A stretch of DNA of 64,000 nt from Nostoc piscinale CENA21 (lineage in GTDB: Bacteria > Cyanobacteriota > Cyanobacteriia > Cyanobacteriales > Nostocaceae): positions 4,266,158-4,330,157 of the forward strand of contig NZ_CP012036.1 in NCBI RefSeq assembly GCF_001298445.1. Reading direction: 5' to 3'. Positions within the stretch are counted from its first letter, which is position 1; every line of letters begins with the position of its first letter. The notes below the pieces were generated by a model. It had not been told where the DNA came from. It ran no database searches and saw only the letters and a program-made list of their open reading frames with translations. Made by a program: the position numbers and the translations under genes. Below, one piece after another: positions 44,256 to 53,444 of this stretch.

Positions 44256-46607
44256 ATGGAATTTTCAATCGCTACACTCCTTGCCAATTTCACCGATGAT
44301 AAATTGGTAGCTCGGAAAGTTTTAGAAAAGAAACTTGGCTGCGAAGATGAGGATAGTTTAGAAAAGCTGCATATTGCCTTGGATGTTCTCGAAAAAATCG
44401 GAATTTTGGTCAAAGAACGGGGCAAATATCGCCGCGTCTTTGAAGAAGGCGTGATCGAAGCTAAACTCCGCTGTTCTAGTAAGGGCTTTTGTTTTGCAAT
44501 TCAAGATGTAGAAGGCGCTGAAGATATCTACATCCGCGAAAGTCATTTAAGTAATGCGTGGAATGGCGATCGCGTTTTAGTAAGAGTTCTTAAAGAAGGC
44601 AGTCGTCGGCGTTCTCCCGAAGGCGAAGTTAAGTTAATTTTAGAACGTTCTAATCACACTTTATTAGCCCGGATTAAACAAGTAGAAAGTGGTTTTCGCG
44701 CCGTACCTTTAGATGATCGCCTGCTGTTTGAACTCAAGTTGCAAACAGCTGGGATGACTTTAGCCGAAGCTATCGACCATCTCGCCCATGTGGAAGTGCT
44801 GCGTTATCCTTTAGCACAATATCCCCCCCTGGGAAGGGTCGTGCAAATTTTAGGTAGCGATGCGGAAGCCGCCGCCGATATTGATTTGGTGACTTGTAAA
44901 CATGATTTATCCCGCAATTTTTCCGAAGCAGTACAAGAAGCAGCTGCTAAGTTACCGAAACGCATCCTGAAAGCTGATATCAAAACCAGATTAGATTTAC
45001 GCAGTTTATTTACCTTGGCAATTACGGGGATCAATACTGATGCCAAGTTAGTAGAAAATGCTTTGAGTTTGGAAAAAACTAACAAAGGTTGGCGTTTAGG
45101 CTTTCACATTGCCGATGTTTCTCACTTCATTCAGCCCGATGAAATTTTAGATAGGGAAGCCTTGAAGCGCGGCCGTTCTGTGTACTTGGGTGATTTAGTA
45201 TTGCCTATGTTACCAGACACTGTAGCTGATCGCTGTTCTTTAGCGACGGGAAGCGATCGCCTCACACTTTCATTCTTAATTACCATCGACCCAACATCCG
45301 GGGAAGTGGAAGAATGGGAAATTCAGCCAAGTGTGATTAATGTCGATACAGCCATTAATAAAGACAAAGCGGAAGCAGTTCTCAGTGGTCAACCTTCCAA
45401 GGAATCTGAGGAAGTTATTCAGTTATTGCAAAACCTGGAAGGTTTACACCAAGTTGTCAAACAAGCACGCCTAGCCCGTGGTAGCTTACAGTTAAACTTG
45501 CCACCCAATCAAAACCCTTACTTTGATGAAGGAATGTTAGGTGCGGTGGTGGTGAATAATTTAACTGTGCGATCGCTCCTCACAGAGTTTACGCTATTAG
45601 TCAATCAACTAATGGCAGAACATCTGAGTGCGTTAGGCATTCCCGCGATTTGGCGAGTCCAAGGCGCACCTGATCCCGAAGATGTCCAAGAAATGCTCAA
45701 ACTGGCAATTAATTTGGGTGTGGAACTGACATTAGAACCCGACGCGGATATCCAACCCTTAGATTACCAGTTATTAACGCGAGCCTTTGCCGAATCACCT
45801 TCCGAACAGGTGTTAACTTATTTGTTGCAAGATACCCTCAAACCAGCCGCCTACAGCACCACCAAAGGCAGTCATTTTGGCTTGGCACTAGCGCAATATA
45901 CCCACTGTACTTCGCCCTTACGCCGCTATCCTGATTTGCTCTTGCAACGAGTTTACTACCGACTGATTGAACATGGACGCGATCGCCGTACTACCCGCGT
46001 TAAAGACCGCGTTAACCTGCGTCATTCATCTTCCCACATCGAAGTCAGCTGGAACGTCTTACCGCCCGAATTGCAACAAGAACTGCAAAGCGATTTAACC
46101 AGGGTAATCATTCAACTCAACGACCGCGAAAAAGAAGTCCAAGAAGCCGAAGCTGACTTGGCAGGGTTGCAAAAAGCCCAACTGATGAAACAGCGCATCG
46201 GGCAAGTCTTCCAAGGCGTAATTACTGGTGTGCAGTCCTACGGGTTCTTTGTGGAAATTGAAGTCCCAACCACAGACTCACCCAAACAAAAACATCCCAG
46301 TGCGCCATTGCGGGTGGAAGGATTAGTCCACGTTAGTTCATTAAAAGATGACTGGTATGAATATCGCGCCAGACAACAAGCCTTATTTGGTCGAAAAAAT
46401 CGCGCTTCTTACAGATTAGGCGATCGTGTATCAGTCCAAGTGAAAAGTGTCGATTACTACCGCCAACAAATTGATTTAGTCACCGTTGGCAGTGATGGAC
46501 TACCTAAAGGCTTAGGTAATTCTGGTCTTAACGATGACCGAGATGACATTTATTTGTCCCGTGACCTTGAACCTAGCGATTTAGAACCTTATGCTGATGA
46601 TGAATAA
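44256..46607 (+). CDS. RNase R/II family protein with altered RNB active site
   Basis: A 783-residue protein with the RNase R layout: winged-helix-like N-terminus, cold-shock domain (about 65-135), RNB domain (about 245-600) and C-terminal S1 domain (GQVFQGVITGVQSYGFFVEI, from about 648). In canonical enzymes the start of RNB carries a four-aspartate metal site (D-x5-D-x-DD). Here the matching stretch is AITGINTDAKLVENALSLEK (255-274): the aligned positions are Gly, Leu, Glu and Asn. HIADVSHFIQP and TSPLRRYPDLLLQR are normal. Canonical 3'-5' exonuclease activity is therefore doubtful unless other acids substitute. The upstream 1.2 kb is non-coding. Confidence 0.88.
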   Translation: MEFSIATLLANFTDDKLVARKVLEKKLGCEDEDSLEKLHIALDVLEKIGILVKERGKYRRVFEEGVIEAKLRCSSKGFCFAIQDVEGAEDIYIRESHLSNAWNGDRVLVRVLKEGSRRRSPEGEVKLILERSNHTLLARIKQVESGFRAVPLDDRLLFELKLQTAGMTLAEAIDHLAHVEVLRYPLAQYPPLGRVVQILGSDAEAAADIDLVTCKHDLSRNFSEAVQEAAAKLPKRILKADIKTRLDLRSLFTLAITGINTDAKLVENALSLEKTNKGWRLGFHIADVSHFIQPDEILDREALKRGRSVYLGDLVLPMLPDTVADRCSLATGSDRLTLSFLITIDPTSGEVEEWEIQPSVINVDTAINKDKAEAVLSGQPSKESEEVIQLLQNLEGLHQVVKQARLARGSLQLNLPPNQNPYFDEGMLGAVVVNNLTVRSLLTEFTLLVNQLMAEHLSALGIPAIWRVQGAPDPEDVQEMLKLAINLGVELTLEPDADIQPLDYQLLTRAFAESPSEQVLTYLLQDTLKPAAYSTTKGSHFGLALAQYTHCTSPLRRYPDLLLQRVYYRLIEHGRDRRTTRVKDRVNLRHSSSHIEVSWNVLPPELQQELQSDLTRVIIQLNDREKEVQEAEADLAGLQKAQLMKQRIGQVFQGVITGVQSYGFFVEIEVPTTDSPKQKHPSAPLRVEGLVHVSSLKDDWYEYRARQQALFGRKNRASYRLGDRVSVQVKSVDYYRQQIDLVTVGSDGLPKGLGNSGLNDDRDDIYLSRDLEPSDLEPYADDE

Positions 46608-46626
46608 GTTTTGTTAAGAAAATCGC

Positions 46627-47247
46627 GTGTCACATCACACCAAGCCGTTAATCATTGGCGTATCAGGAGCATCTGGGCTAATTTATGCCGTTCGCGCTCT
46701 CAAGTATTTGCTTGCTGCTGACTATGAAATTGAATTAGTTGCCTCTAAATCAACTTACATGGTTTGGCAAGCAGAACAGGAAATTAAGATGCCGTCCGAA
46801 CCAGCGCAACAAGAGCAATTCTGGCGCGAACAAGCAGGAGTACCTGTTGCCGGCAAACTATGCTGTCATCCTTGGAGTGATGTGGGAGCCAATATCGCCA
46901 GTGGCTCCTTTCGCACTTTGGGGATGATTATTATTCCCTGTAGTATGAGTACAGTTGCCAAGATTGCTGCTGGCTTGAGTTCCGACTTACTGGAAAGGGC
47001 TGCCGATGTCCAACTCAAAGAAGGGCGTAAACTAGTGATTGTCCCCCGTGAAACTCCCTTTAGCCTGATTCATCTGCGGAACTTAACCACCTTGGCAGAA
47101 GCAGGAGTAAGAGTTGTACCAGCCATTCCCGCTTGGTATCACAACCCCCAAACTATCGAGGATTTGGTAGATTTCGTTGTTGCCAGGACTTTAGATCAAT
47201 TGGAGATTGACTGCATCCCGATTCAACGATGGCAAGGAAGAAAGTAA
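46627..47247 (+). CDS. ubiX: Flavin prenyltransferase UbiX
   Basis: Makes prenylated FMN for UbiD-type decarboxylases. 206 residues beginning with GTG 46627. The flavin-binding GVSGASGLIYAVRAL, the dimethylallyl-phosphate site motifs IIPCSMSTVAKIAAGLSSDL, and PRETPFSLIHLRNL are classical UbiX. It starts 19 bases after the RNase R-like stop, so co-transcription is likely. ubiD is not in the window. Confidence 0.93.
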   Translation: MSHHTKPLIIGVSGASGLIYAVRALKYLLAADYEIELVASKSTYMVWQAEQEIKMPSEPAQQEQFWREQAGVPVAGKLCCHPWSDVGANIASGSFRTLGMIIIPCSMSTVAKIAAGLSSDLLERAADVQLKEGRKLVIVPRETPFSLIHLRNLTTLAEAGVRVVPAIPAWYHNPQTIEDLVDFVVARTLDQLEIDCIPIQRWQGRK

Positions 47248-47366
47248 AAAGGTAAAAGTAAAAGGGTAAAAGTAAGATAGACTCTCTTTTACTTTTTTAC
47301 TCTTACCTTTTGTTTTCATTGACCTAAATAACTTTTAACTTTTGCCTTTTAACTTTTGCCCTTTTT
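47248..47366 (+). terminator. Hairpin-rich spacer after ubiX
   Basis: AAAAGTAAAAGGGTAAAAGT pairs loosely with ACTTTTTTACTCTTACCTTT, followed by TTGTTTTC. It could terminate the RNase R-like/ubiX transcript. Confidence 0.4.
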
Positions 47367-48065
47367 ATGGCTGTACTTCGCTTAATTTTATTAGTGGCAA
47401 TACTAGGAGGACTAACACTGTTGTTAGTGCAGAACTGGTCGCCTGCCATATCGTTAGTATTTTTGGGGGTGCGTACTCAACCATTACCCCTAGCGATGTG
47501 GATATTATTCATTACTACTGCGGGTGCTTTGACATCTGTATTGATAACTACTTTATTTAAATTATCGAGTTATTTTGCAGGGCAACCACAACCAGCCCCC
47601 AAATCACGAGTCACTCCTCGGCGTGTCACCACACCGCGTAGAGAAGAACCTCAATCTCAACCTTATACTCCGCCATCATCTTCTAGGTCAAATCAGGCGA
47701 CTGCTAATGAAGAATTTGATGATTGGGAAACCAGCAGTAATAACGATGATTGGGATTTTGCGGAACAGTCAGAACCAGCGCCTCCACCCAGACCAAAAAC
47801 TCAGCCAGAACGCAATTTTGAACCAGAAGAACGCCAGCCAGAGCCTAAAACCGCTTCTAAGTCTGGTTCGACCTATTCTTACAGCTACCGCGAACCAAAA
47901 AATACGGCTGTAGGCAAAACAGAATCAGTTTATGATGCTGACTACCGCGTGATTATTCCTCCCTATAAACAGCCTGACGAAGAACCCGCAAATACTAATG
48001 ATGACGATGACTGGTCATTTTTTGAGGATGATGAATTTGGGGATGATGAAAAACCACGAAAATGA
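47367..48065 (+). CDS. LapA-domain (DUF1049) membrane protein with acidic Pro-rich tail
   Basis: A 232-residue protein. Two N-terminal transmembrane helices (LILLVAILGGLTLLLVQNW and LPLAMWILFITTAGALTSVL) match the LapA/DUF1049 fold. The remaining 150 residues are low-complexity, rich in Pro, Ser, Glu, Asp and Trp-containing acidic blocks (WDFAEQSEPAP, DDDDWSFFEDDEFGDDEK), so largely disordered and cytoplasmic. LapA acts in LPS assembly quality control in E. coli; the cyanobacterial role is unknown. Confidence 0.75.
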   Translation: MAVLRLILLVAILGGLTLLLVQNWSPAISLVFLGVRTQPLPLAMWILFITTAGALTSVLITTLFKLSSYFAGQPQPAPKSRVTPRRVTTPRREEPQSQPYTPPSSSRSNQATANEEFDDWETSSNNDDWDFAEQSEPAPPPRPKTQPERNFEPEERQPEPKTASKSGSTYSYSYREPKNTAVGKTESVYDADYRVIIPPYKQPDEEPANTNDDDDWSFFEDDEFGDDEKPRK

Positions 48066-48137
48066 TTGAGTAGACTCAGAGGCAGAAGGCAGGAGGCAGG
48101 AGGGAAGAGAATGGTAGTCTTGTTTACCTGTCTACAA

Positions 48138-48163
48138 ACTTCACACTTCACACTTCACACTTC
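48138..48163. repeat. Heptad tandem repeat (ACTTCAC)
   Basis: ACTTCAC occurs three times plus a partial unit, overlapping the stop end of the small minus-strand gene, so the last residues of that protein (SVKCEV) are encoded by the repeat. Confidence 0.7.
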
Positions 48164-48341
48164 TTTCCCGCGATTCTTGCTTGACTTGGCCATTCATCGC
48201 CGCTTCCTGTAATGACATAAAAGCATTGAAATCTTCTAAGTCATAGCGGGTAGTCAATAAATGGCGCAATTGGTTTTCTGCTTCAACCGTTAGATAGCCA
48301 GTTGCTAAAGCTTGATGTACAACGTCACGAATTCGAGTCAT
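48141..48341 (-). CDS. Conserved small cyanobacterial protein
   Basis: A 66-residue helical protein: MTRIRDVVHQALATGYLTVE, AENQLRHLLTTRYDLEDFNAF, then MSLQEAAMNGQVKQESRE. I recall similar short proteins across cyanobacteria without assigned function. The C-terminal residues run into a heptad repeat, so the end may be variable. Convergent with the LapA-like gene. Confidence 0.6.
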   Translation of the reverse strand: MTRIRDVVHQALATGYLTVEAENQLRHLLTTRYDLEDFNAFMSLQEAAMNGQVKQESRERSVKCEV

Positions 48342-48806
48342 GGTTGATGCCTCTTAACACACCACAATTAATTTATTCGGGCTGAGTCGGGTAGATTACG
48401 CATCGGTTTTGGTGTTTATACCTTAAATTTTGCAAAGCTTAGTTCTGACAAGCTCAAAAATTCAGTCATTTTTTACACCTTGCTTGGCAAAAGTTATTGA
48501 TGAGAAGCTAGTTTCCAAGAACTTTAGAATTCCAATAATGTGATGTTGAAAACACAGTGGGATGCCAATCTAAAAATTCTCACAGTACAGACCAAAAGTT
48601 ACGTAGATTTATGTTGACTGAGTTTGGTTGCTTAAAGTTTCAAACAAGCTTTATAAAAATTCCGTTAAGTCTAAAGATATCTAAGTAATAACTTCCAAGT
48701 CACCTAACAACAGTTAGTAAATTCGTTATAAATTTAATTTTGATTTATTCTGACTTCATCGAATAATAGTTAGGATATTTTCGGGGTTATATAAAATACA
48801 TCAATA
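48342..48806. other. Intergenic region upstream of the NB-ARC gene
   Basis: 465 AT-rich bases between divergent genes. I see no repeat, RNA gene or clear promoter motif. Confidence 0.4.
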
Positions 48807-50450
48807 ATGGTAATGATAACACCAGATGCAAATCAAGCAGAAGAAGAATTTTTTGAGGCTAAAAATAATTGGGAGTTAGAAAAGTTATACGTAGATTTAG
48901 CTTCCACAAAAGGTAAGGCCTTAACACCTGTAGAAAAGAAATTCTTGAGAGGTTTACTGTGTGGTTGTAGTCCGGCGGAAATTGCCAGTATAGTTTATCA
49001 AAGTCGTAGTAGTAGTACCGTTAGAGTTTATTTGTCTAATGGTTTATACAAGTATATAGAAGAAATGCTGAGTAATGCTGCTGGCTACTCAGTGAAAGTG
49101 AAAAATTGGAGCCGTGTAACTTATTTACTTGAGAAAGCTGGGTATAAGAAAATCAGGTTTCAATTATCAGCAGCCATCATTCCCCAACAAACACAAACGA
49201 CTCCACAGACAGAGTTAGTCACAACTCCTGCTAAGTTGGTTCAAGATTGGGGTGAGGCAATTGATGTTAGTATTTTTCATGGGCGCACCACAGAACTAGC
49301 AAAAACTCAGCAGTGGATTTTGCAAGAAGGCTGTCGCTTGCTCTTGCTATTAGGGATGGGTGGTATTGGTAAGACTGCTTTCTCGGTAAAGTTGGCACAA
49401 GAAATTAAACATCAGTTCGATTATGTTATCTGGCGATCGCTACGTCTTGCCCCTGCCCCAGAGCAGATAATTGAACAGTTAATTCAGACTTTATTACCTA
49501 CCGCCGAGACAGTAATTTCAGAAACTATAGAAGGGCGCATCTCTCAATTGATAGATTTTCTGCGACATAATAAATGTTTAATTATTTTAGATAATTTGGA
49601 TGCGGTTTTAGCGAGTAATGATATTGATGCTAATTTAACAGTTAGTCACCACGGGATAAAGAATCATGTTCCTGCTTTTATCCTGCCGCAAATTCAATAT
49701 CGTTCAGGCTATGAAATCTATGGTGAATTTATCAGGCGAATAGGTGAGTCTCAGCATCAAAGTTGCTTAATATTAACCAGCAGAGAAAAAATTCCAGAGA
49801 TTGTAGCTTTAGAAGGGAACACATTACCCGTGCGCTCTTTCAGATTAACTGGTTTAAATCAATCAGAAAGTCTGTCACTTCTAAAATATAAAGGGTTATT
49901 CAATATATCAGAAGAAAAATTCCGCATCTTGTCAGAACAATATGCAGGCAATCCCTTATTTCTCAAATTAGTAGCGACAACAATTCAAGATTTATTTGCG
50001 GGTAATGTTGACGAGTTTATTCAGCAGGGAACCGTAGTTTTTGGCGAAATTCGCACCATATTAGACCAACAGTTTAATCGTTTGTCGCAGTTAGAAAAGC
50101 ACATGATGTACTGGTTGGCAATGAATAATAATGCTGTTTCAGTGCGACAATTGCAGAAAAACACCATACCAGGATTGTCGCCTAGATTGTCGCAAAGATT
50201 AATCTTGGAAGCTGTCGATTTGTTGCATAAGCGATCGCTACTTGAAAAGGCTACATCTACGCCCATCGAACAACAAGCTTCTAGCTTTTCGCTAACTGTG
50301 GTGTTAATGGAGTATATCGTTGAACGGTTAATTGAGGAAAACTTAAAATTAAGTGACGAACAAGAAAGCTACTTTTTAATGAGTCAGACGATTTTTGCAG
50401 CCCACCTCAAAAACCATATCAAACAAAGTCGCTTGAATGCCGAGATTTAA
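48807..50450 (+). CDS. NB-ARC STAND ATPase with vMAP-type N-terminal HTH domain
   Basis: A 547-residue protein. Residues 25-115 (LASTKGKALTPVEKKFLRGL, GCSPAEIASIVYQSRSSSTV, YKYIEEML) match the HTH domain found at the N-terminus of many cyanobacterial NB-ARC proteins (vWA-MoxR-associated). NB-ARC has Walker A LGMGGIGKTAF and Walker B LIILDNLD, followed by GNPLFLKLVATTI. It lacks the WD40 or TPR sensor repeats seen in longer relatives, ending soon after the winged-helix region. Probably a signalling or conflict-system ATPase. It is followed 42 bases later by aroK. Confidence 0.85.
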   Translation: MVMITPDANQAEEEFFEAKNNWELEKLYVDLASTKGKALTPVEKKFLRGLLCGCSPAEIASIVYQSRSSSTVRVYLSNGLYKYIEEMLSNAAGYSVKVKNWSRVTYLLEKAGYKKIRFQLSAAIIPQQTQTTPQTELVTTPAKLVQDWGEAIDVSIFHGRTTELAKTQQWILQEGCRLLLLLGMGGIGKTAFSVKLAQEIKHQFDYVIWRSLRLAPAPEQIIEQLIQTLLPTAETVISETIEGRISQLIDFLRHNKCLIILDNLDAVLASNDIDANLTVSHHGIKNHVPAFILPQIQYRSGYEIYGEFIRRIGESQHQSCLILTSREKIPEIVALEGNTLPVRSFRLTGLNQSESLSLLKYKGLFNISEEKFRILSEQYAGNPLFLKLVATTIQDLFAGNVDEFIQQGTVVFGEIRTILDQQFNRLSQLEKHMMYWLAMNNNAVSVRQLQKNTIPGLSPRLSQRLILEAVDLLHKRSLLEKATSTPIEQQASSFSLTVVLMEYIVERLIEENLKLSDEQESYFLMSQTIFAAHLKNHIKQSRLNAEI

Positions 50451-50492
50451 AGTAAAGTGAGGAGTTGAGAATTTACTGGAGTAAAGCGACTG

Positions 50493-51053
50493 GTGAGCAG
50501 CTTATTGCAAGGAGTCAGCCTATACTTGATTGGTATGATGGGCGCTGGCAAAACAACGGTAGGACGTTTACTAGCACAGCAGTTGGGTTATGGGTTTGTG
50601 GATACTGATGATGTGATTACTCAAGCCACAGGTAGAACCATCAATCAGTTATTTGCTGAAGAAGGAGAAGCTGCATTCCGCCAGTTGGAAAGTGATGTAT
50701 TGGCACAAATTAGCGCCCATCTTAAATTGACTGTAGCTACAGGTGGCGGCATTGTGCTGCGGCGAGAAAATTGGAGTTACTTGCGCCACGGTTTAATTGT
50801 CTGGCTAGATGTACCCGTGGAACTACTCTATACTCGCTTGGCGGAAGATACCACAAGACCATTACTGCAAGATCCTGATCCCCAAGGTAAATTGCGATCG
50901 CTCCTCGAACAACGCCAACCACTCTACGCCCAAGCTGATTTACATATCATCGTCAACGAAGGTGAAACACCAGAACAAATCGCTAACAGAGTTATGGAAG
51001 CAATTCCTAGCGTTTTGAAAACTACTGCATCTCATCAGAATGTAGAAAATTGA
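50493..51053 (+). CDS. aroK: Shikimate kinase
   Basis: Phosphorylates shikimate in aromatic amino acid synthesis. 186 residues, GTG start at 50493. Walker A GMMGAGKTTVG, shikimate-binding DTDDVI, the GGGIVLR motif and the lid DTTRPLLQ are all present. GTG follows the NB-ARC stop by 42 bases. Contrast with the shikimate-kinase-like paralogue at 19.9 kb. Confidence 0.95.
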   Translation: MSSLLQGVSLYLIGMMGAGKTTVGRLLAQQLGYGFVDTDDVITQATGRTINQLFAEEGEAAFRQLESDVLAQISAHLKLTVATGGGIVLRRENWSYLRHGLIVWLDVPVELLYTRLAEDTTRPLLQDPDPQGKLRSLLEQRQPLYAQADLHIIVNEGETPEQIANRVMEAIPSVLKTTASHQNVEN

Positions 51054-51115
51054 GCGATCTCCCGAAAGTATCTACACCAGAGAAGAGGCACTCTTGACTA
51101 GATACTAAGATTTTT

Positions 51116-51139
51116 ACTCAGCACTCAGCACTCAGCACT
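51116..51139. repeat. Heptad tandem repeat (CAGCACT)
   Basis: Three perfect CAGCACT units plus a partial, between aroK and argB. Confidence 0.75.
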
Positions 51140-51210
51140 TCTAAGCAAGAGATTGTGACCAGAGAAAAAGTCTTCTACACTGACTGCATAGGTTTTAAAT
51201 CTCAATCATA

Positions 51211-52101
51211 ATGGTCAACGATACTGAGTATATCAGGCAAGCTGAAGCCACCCGTGTACGGGTACTCAGCGAAGCACTACCCTACATTCAACAATTCGCG
51301 GGACGTACTGTTGTTGTGAAATATGGTGGTGCGGCGATGAAAGACAGCACCCTCAAAGACAAGGTAATCCGCGATATTGTCTTTTTATCTTGTGTTGGTT
51401 TGCGCCCGATTCTTGTCCACGGTGGTGGCCCAGAAATTAACAGTTGGTTAGATAAATTAGGCATCGAACCACAATTTAAAAATGGTTTGCGAGTTACTGA
51501 CGCTGCCACAATGGATGTTGTGGAAATGGTGTTAGTCGGTCGAGTAAATAAAGAAATTGTGGCTTTGATTAACCAAGCCGGTGGTATGGCTGTGGGTTTA
51601 TGTGGCAAAGATGGTCATTTAATTACCGCCCGTCCCCAAGGTCAAGAAGGCATCGGCTTTGTGGGTGAAGTTAGCGGTGTTAATATCAAAATTTTAGAAA
51701 CTCTTTCAAGTAATGGTTATATTCCAGTAGTGTCAAGTGTTGCTGCTGATGATTCGGGACAGGCTTATAACATTAACGCAGATACCATTGCGGGGGAAAT
51801 TGCTGCGGCGCTGGGGGCAGAAAAGTTAATTTTGCTGACTGATACGAGAGGGATTTTAAAAGATTACAAAGACCCATCAACTTTGATTCCCAAAGTTGAT
51901 ATTCGGGAAGCCAGGGAATTGATTGCTAGTGGTGTAGTCAGTGGCGGGATGATCCCCAAAGTTAATTGTTGCGTGCGATCGCTCGCTCAAGGAGTCCGGG
52001 CTGCACACATTATCGATGGTCGTTTACCCCACGCACTGCTACTTGAAATCTTTACCGACGTTGGGATTGGGACGATGATTTCTGGTTCTCACTTTGTTTG
52101 A
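51211..52101 (+). CDS. argB: N-acetylglutamate kinase
   Basis: Second step of arginine synthesis; in cyanobacteria the enzyme is activated by PII (GlnB) and feedback-inhibited by arginine. 296 residues with KYGGAAM, LVHGGGPEIN, GLCGKDG and ADTIAGEIAAAL as expected. The N-terminal helix (EYIRQAEATRVRVLSEAL) typical of Arg-sensitive hexameric forms is present. It relates functionally to the cyanophycin gene at the window start, since arginine feeds cyanophycin. Confidence 0.97.
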   Translation: MVNDTEYIRQAEATRVRVLSEALPYIQQFAGRTVVVKYGGAAMKDSTLKDKVIRDIVFLSCVGLRPILVHGGGPEINSWLDKLGIEPQFKNGLRVTDAATMDVVEMVLVGRVNKEIVALINQAGGMAVGLCGKDGHLITARPQGQEGIGFVGEVSGVNIKILETLSSNGYIPVVSSVAADDSGQAYNINADTIAGEIAAALGAEKLILLTDTRGILKDYKDPSTLIPKVDIREARELIASGVVSGGMIPKVNCCVRSLAQGVRAAHIIDGRLPHALLLEIFTDVGIGTMISGSHFV

Positions 52102-52104
52102 AGA

Positions 52105-52187
52105 AGGCAGGAGGCAGGAGGCAGAAGGTTTTGTTCAGAAAAGGATTCTGACTCCTCCTGAAAAATAGCCACTGCCTTCTGCCATAA
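52105..52187. repeat. Inverted heptad tracts between argB and the secreted protein gene
   Basis: GGCAGGAGGCAGGAGGCAGA at about 52107 and CTGCCTTCTGCC at about 52172, with GATTCTGACTCCTCCTGA between. Same 7-base families as elsewhere; together they can form a terminator-like stem. Confidence 0.5.
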
Positions 52188-52189
52188 AA

Positions 52190-52600
52190 TTACCAAGGAT
52201 GAGTGATAATCACCCGCGATCGCCCTCTAAAGGGTGTCCGTTGCCAGGAATTATTGATAATCACTGGATTGACGATTGTGGAATCTTTAATAATGGGATT
52301 CACCAAAGTCGGGTTCACCAGTGTGGAATTATTGAACCTGTCGTACCTGACTTGAGGATAATAGGGGTAGATGGTGCGGCTAGGTAAAAGCCCTGTTGTG
52401 GGATCTACGGGCATAGGTGTGGGAATCGGACTACCATAAATAAAAGAACCAACAGCAGGCGGCTGATTGACGCTAAAAGGATTGCTGCGATCAATCACAA
52501 TCACTTGTTGGGCTGAAGCTGGAGTAATTACGGTACTCATCAATACCAAAGTGATTCCGGCTCCTAGCCAATTCAGTTGAAAAAGCTTGATATCTACCAT
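52190..52600 (-). CDS. Secreted hypothetical protein
   Basis: A 136-residue protein with a signal peptide (LNWLGAGITLVLMSTVI, cut after ASA), then a Pro/Asn-rich body (GSFIYGSPIPTPMPVDPTTG, STLVNPTLVNPIIKDSTIVN). The ending RGRSRVIITHPW is characteristic. Related short exported proteins occur in Nostocales; function unknown. Convergent with argB. Confidence 0.65.
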   Translation of the reverse strand: MVDIKLFQLNWLGAGITLVLMSTVITPASAQQVIVIDRSNPFSVNQPPAVGSFIYGSPIPTPMPVDPTTGLLPSRTIYPYYPQVRYDRFNNSTLVNPTLVNPIIKDSTIVNPVIINNSWQRTPFRGRSRVIITHPW

Positions 52601-52751
52601 ATTTTGCTCACCTGCATTGCATAATTAAGGGTTTTTACAGATGACTTCTAGTTAGAATTGTAAAAGCTTATTTACTCGAAGATTGCCAGCTTTTGAAAAG
52701 ATTACAAAAAGATTTCTGGCGTTGGCAAAATTAAAGCAGGGCTGATTTAAT

Positions 52752-53282
52752 ATGCAAGACGTGAGTGAACAAAGTTTAGAAATTGCCAGAAAGCGTTACC
52801 AAGCTGGGAGAATTGCCTTTGAAAATGGGCAGTATCGGGAAGCGATTGAAAATCTGGAAAAGGCCAGCGCCTTGTTAGCGCGGAATTCCCGCTTAGGGGG
52901 AGAAGCACAACTATGGCTAGTAACAGCTTATGAAGCAGCCGGCAGAAATGAAGAAGCGATCGCACTTTGCAAACAACTACAACGCCATCCTTATTCCGAA
53001 ACAAATAAACAAGCTCGGCGATTGCTCTACATTTTACAAGCACCAAAGCTGAAACGACCCAGCGAATGGATGACGGAGATTCCCGATTTGGGTGCATTAT
53101 CGGATAATGAATCGAAAATGCGGGTGGCGACTAATCCCCCCAAATCTTCTGTCAAGAAAAAACCTGCTGACAAGGAATTTGTTGATCTCAGCCAAGTTAA
53201 TACCAAAGATAATCGCTTTATTTGGGTAGCGATCGCTGCTATTGGATTAATTCTCTCCTACTTAACTTGGTTGGCATTCTGA
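52752..53282 (+). CDS. TPR-like protein with C-terminal membrane anchor
   Basis: A 176-residue tail-anchored protein. Residues 5-100 form two or three TPR-like helical hairpins (ARKRYQAGRIAFENGQYREA, LWLVTAYEAAGRNEEAIALC). A basic/polar linker with KKKPADKEF precedes a single C-terminal helix (FIWVAIAAIGLILSYLTWLAF). Likely a scaffold at the membrane, facing the cytoplasm. It is followed by DUF3153 on the same strand. Confidence 0.7.
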   Translation: MQDVSEQSLEIARKRYQAGRIAFENGQYREAIENLEKASALLARNSRLGGEAQLWLVTAYEAAGRNEEAIALCKQLQRHPYSETNKQARRLLYILQAPKLKRPSEWMTEIPDLGALSDNESKMRVATNPPKSSVKKKPADKEFVDLSQVNTKDNRFIWVAIAAIGLILSYLTWLAF

Positions 53283-53444
53283 AGTATGAAGTATGAAGTA
53301 TAAAGTGGTTATCAATCATGCAGAACAAGATACCCTACTTATTAAAGAAGTCTGATCTGCATCCTTTATGCTCTAAGTCAAATATGAAATTTTATTTCAG
53401 ACTTCATACTTCAAAATTCATACTTCTTGAGGAGAAATACAGTG

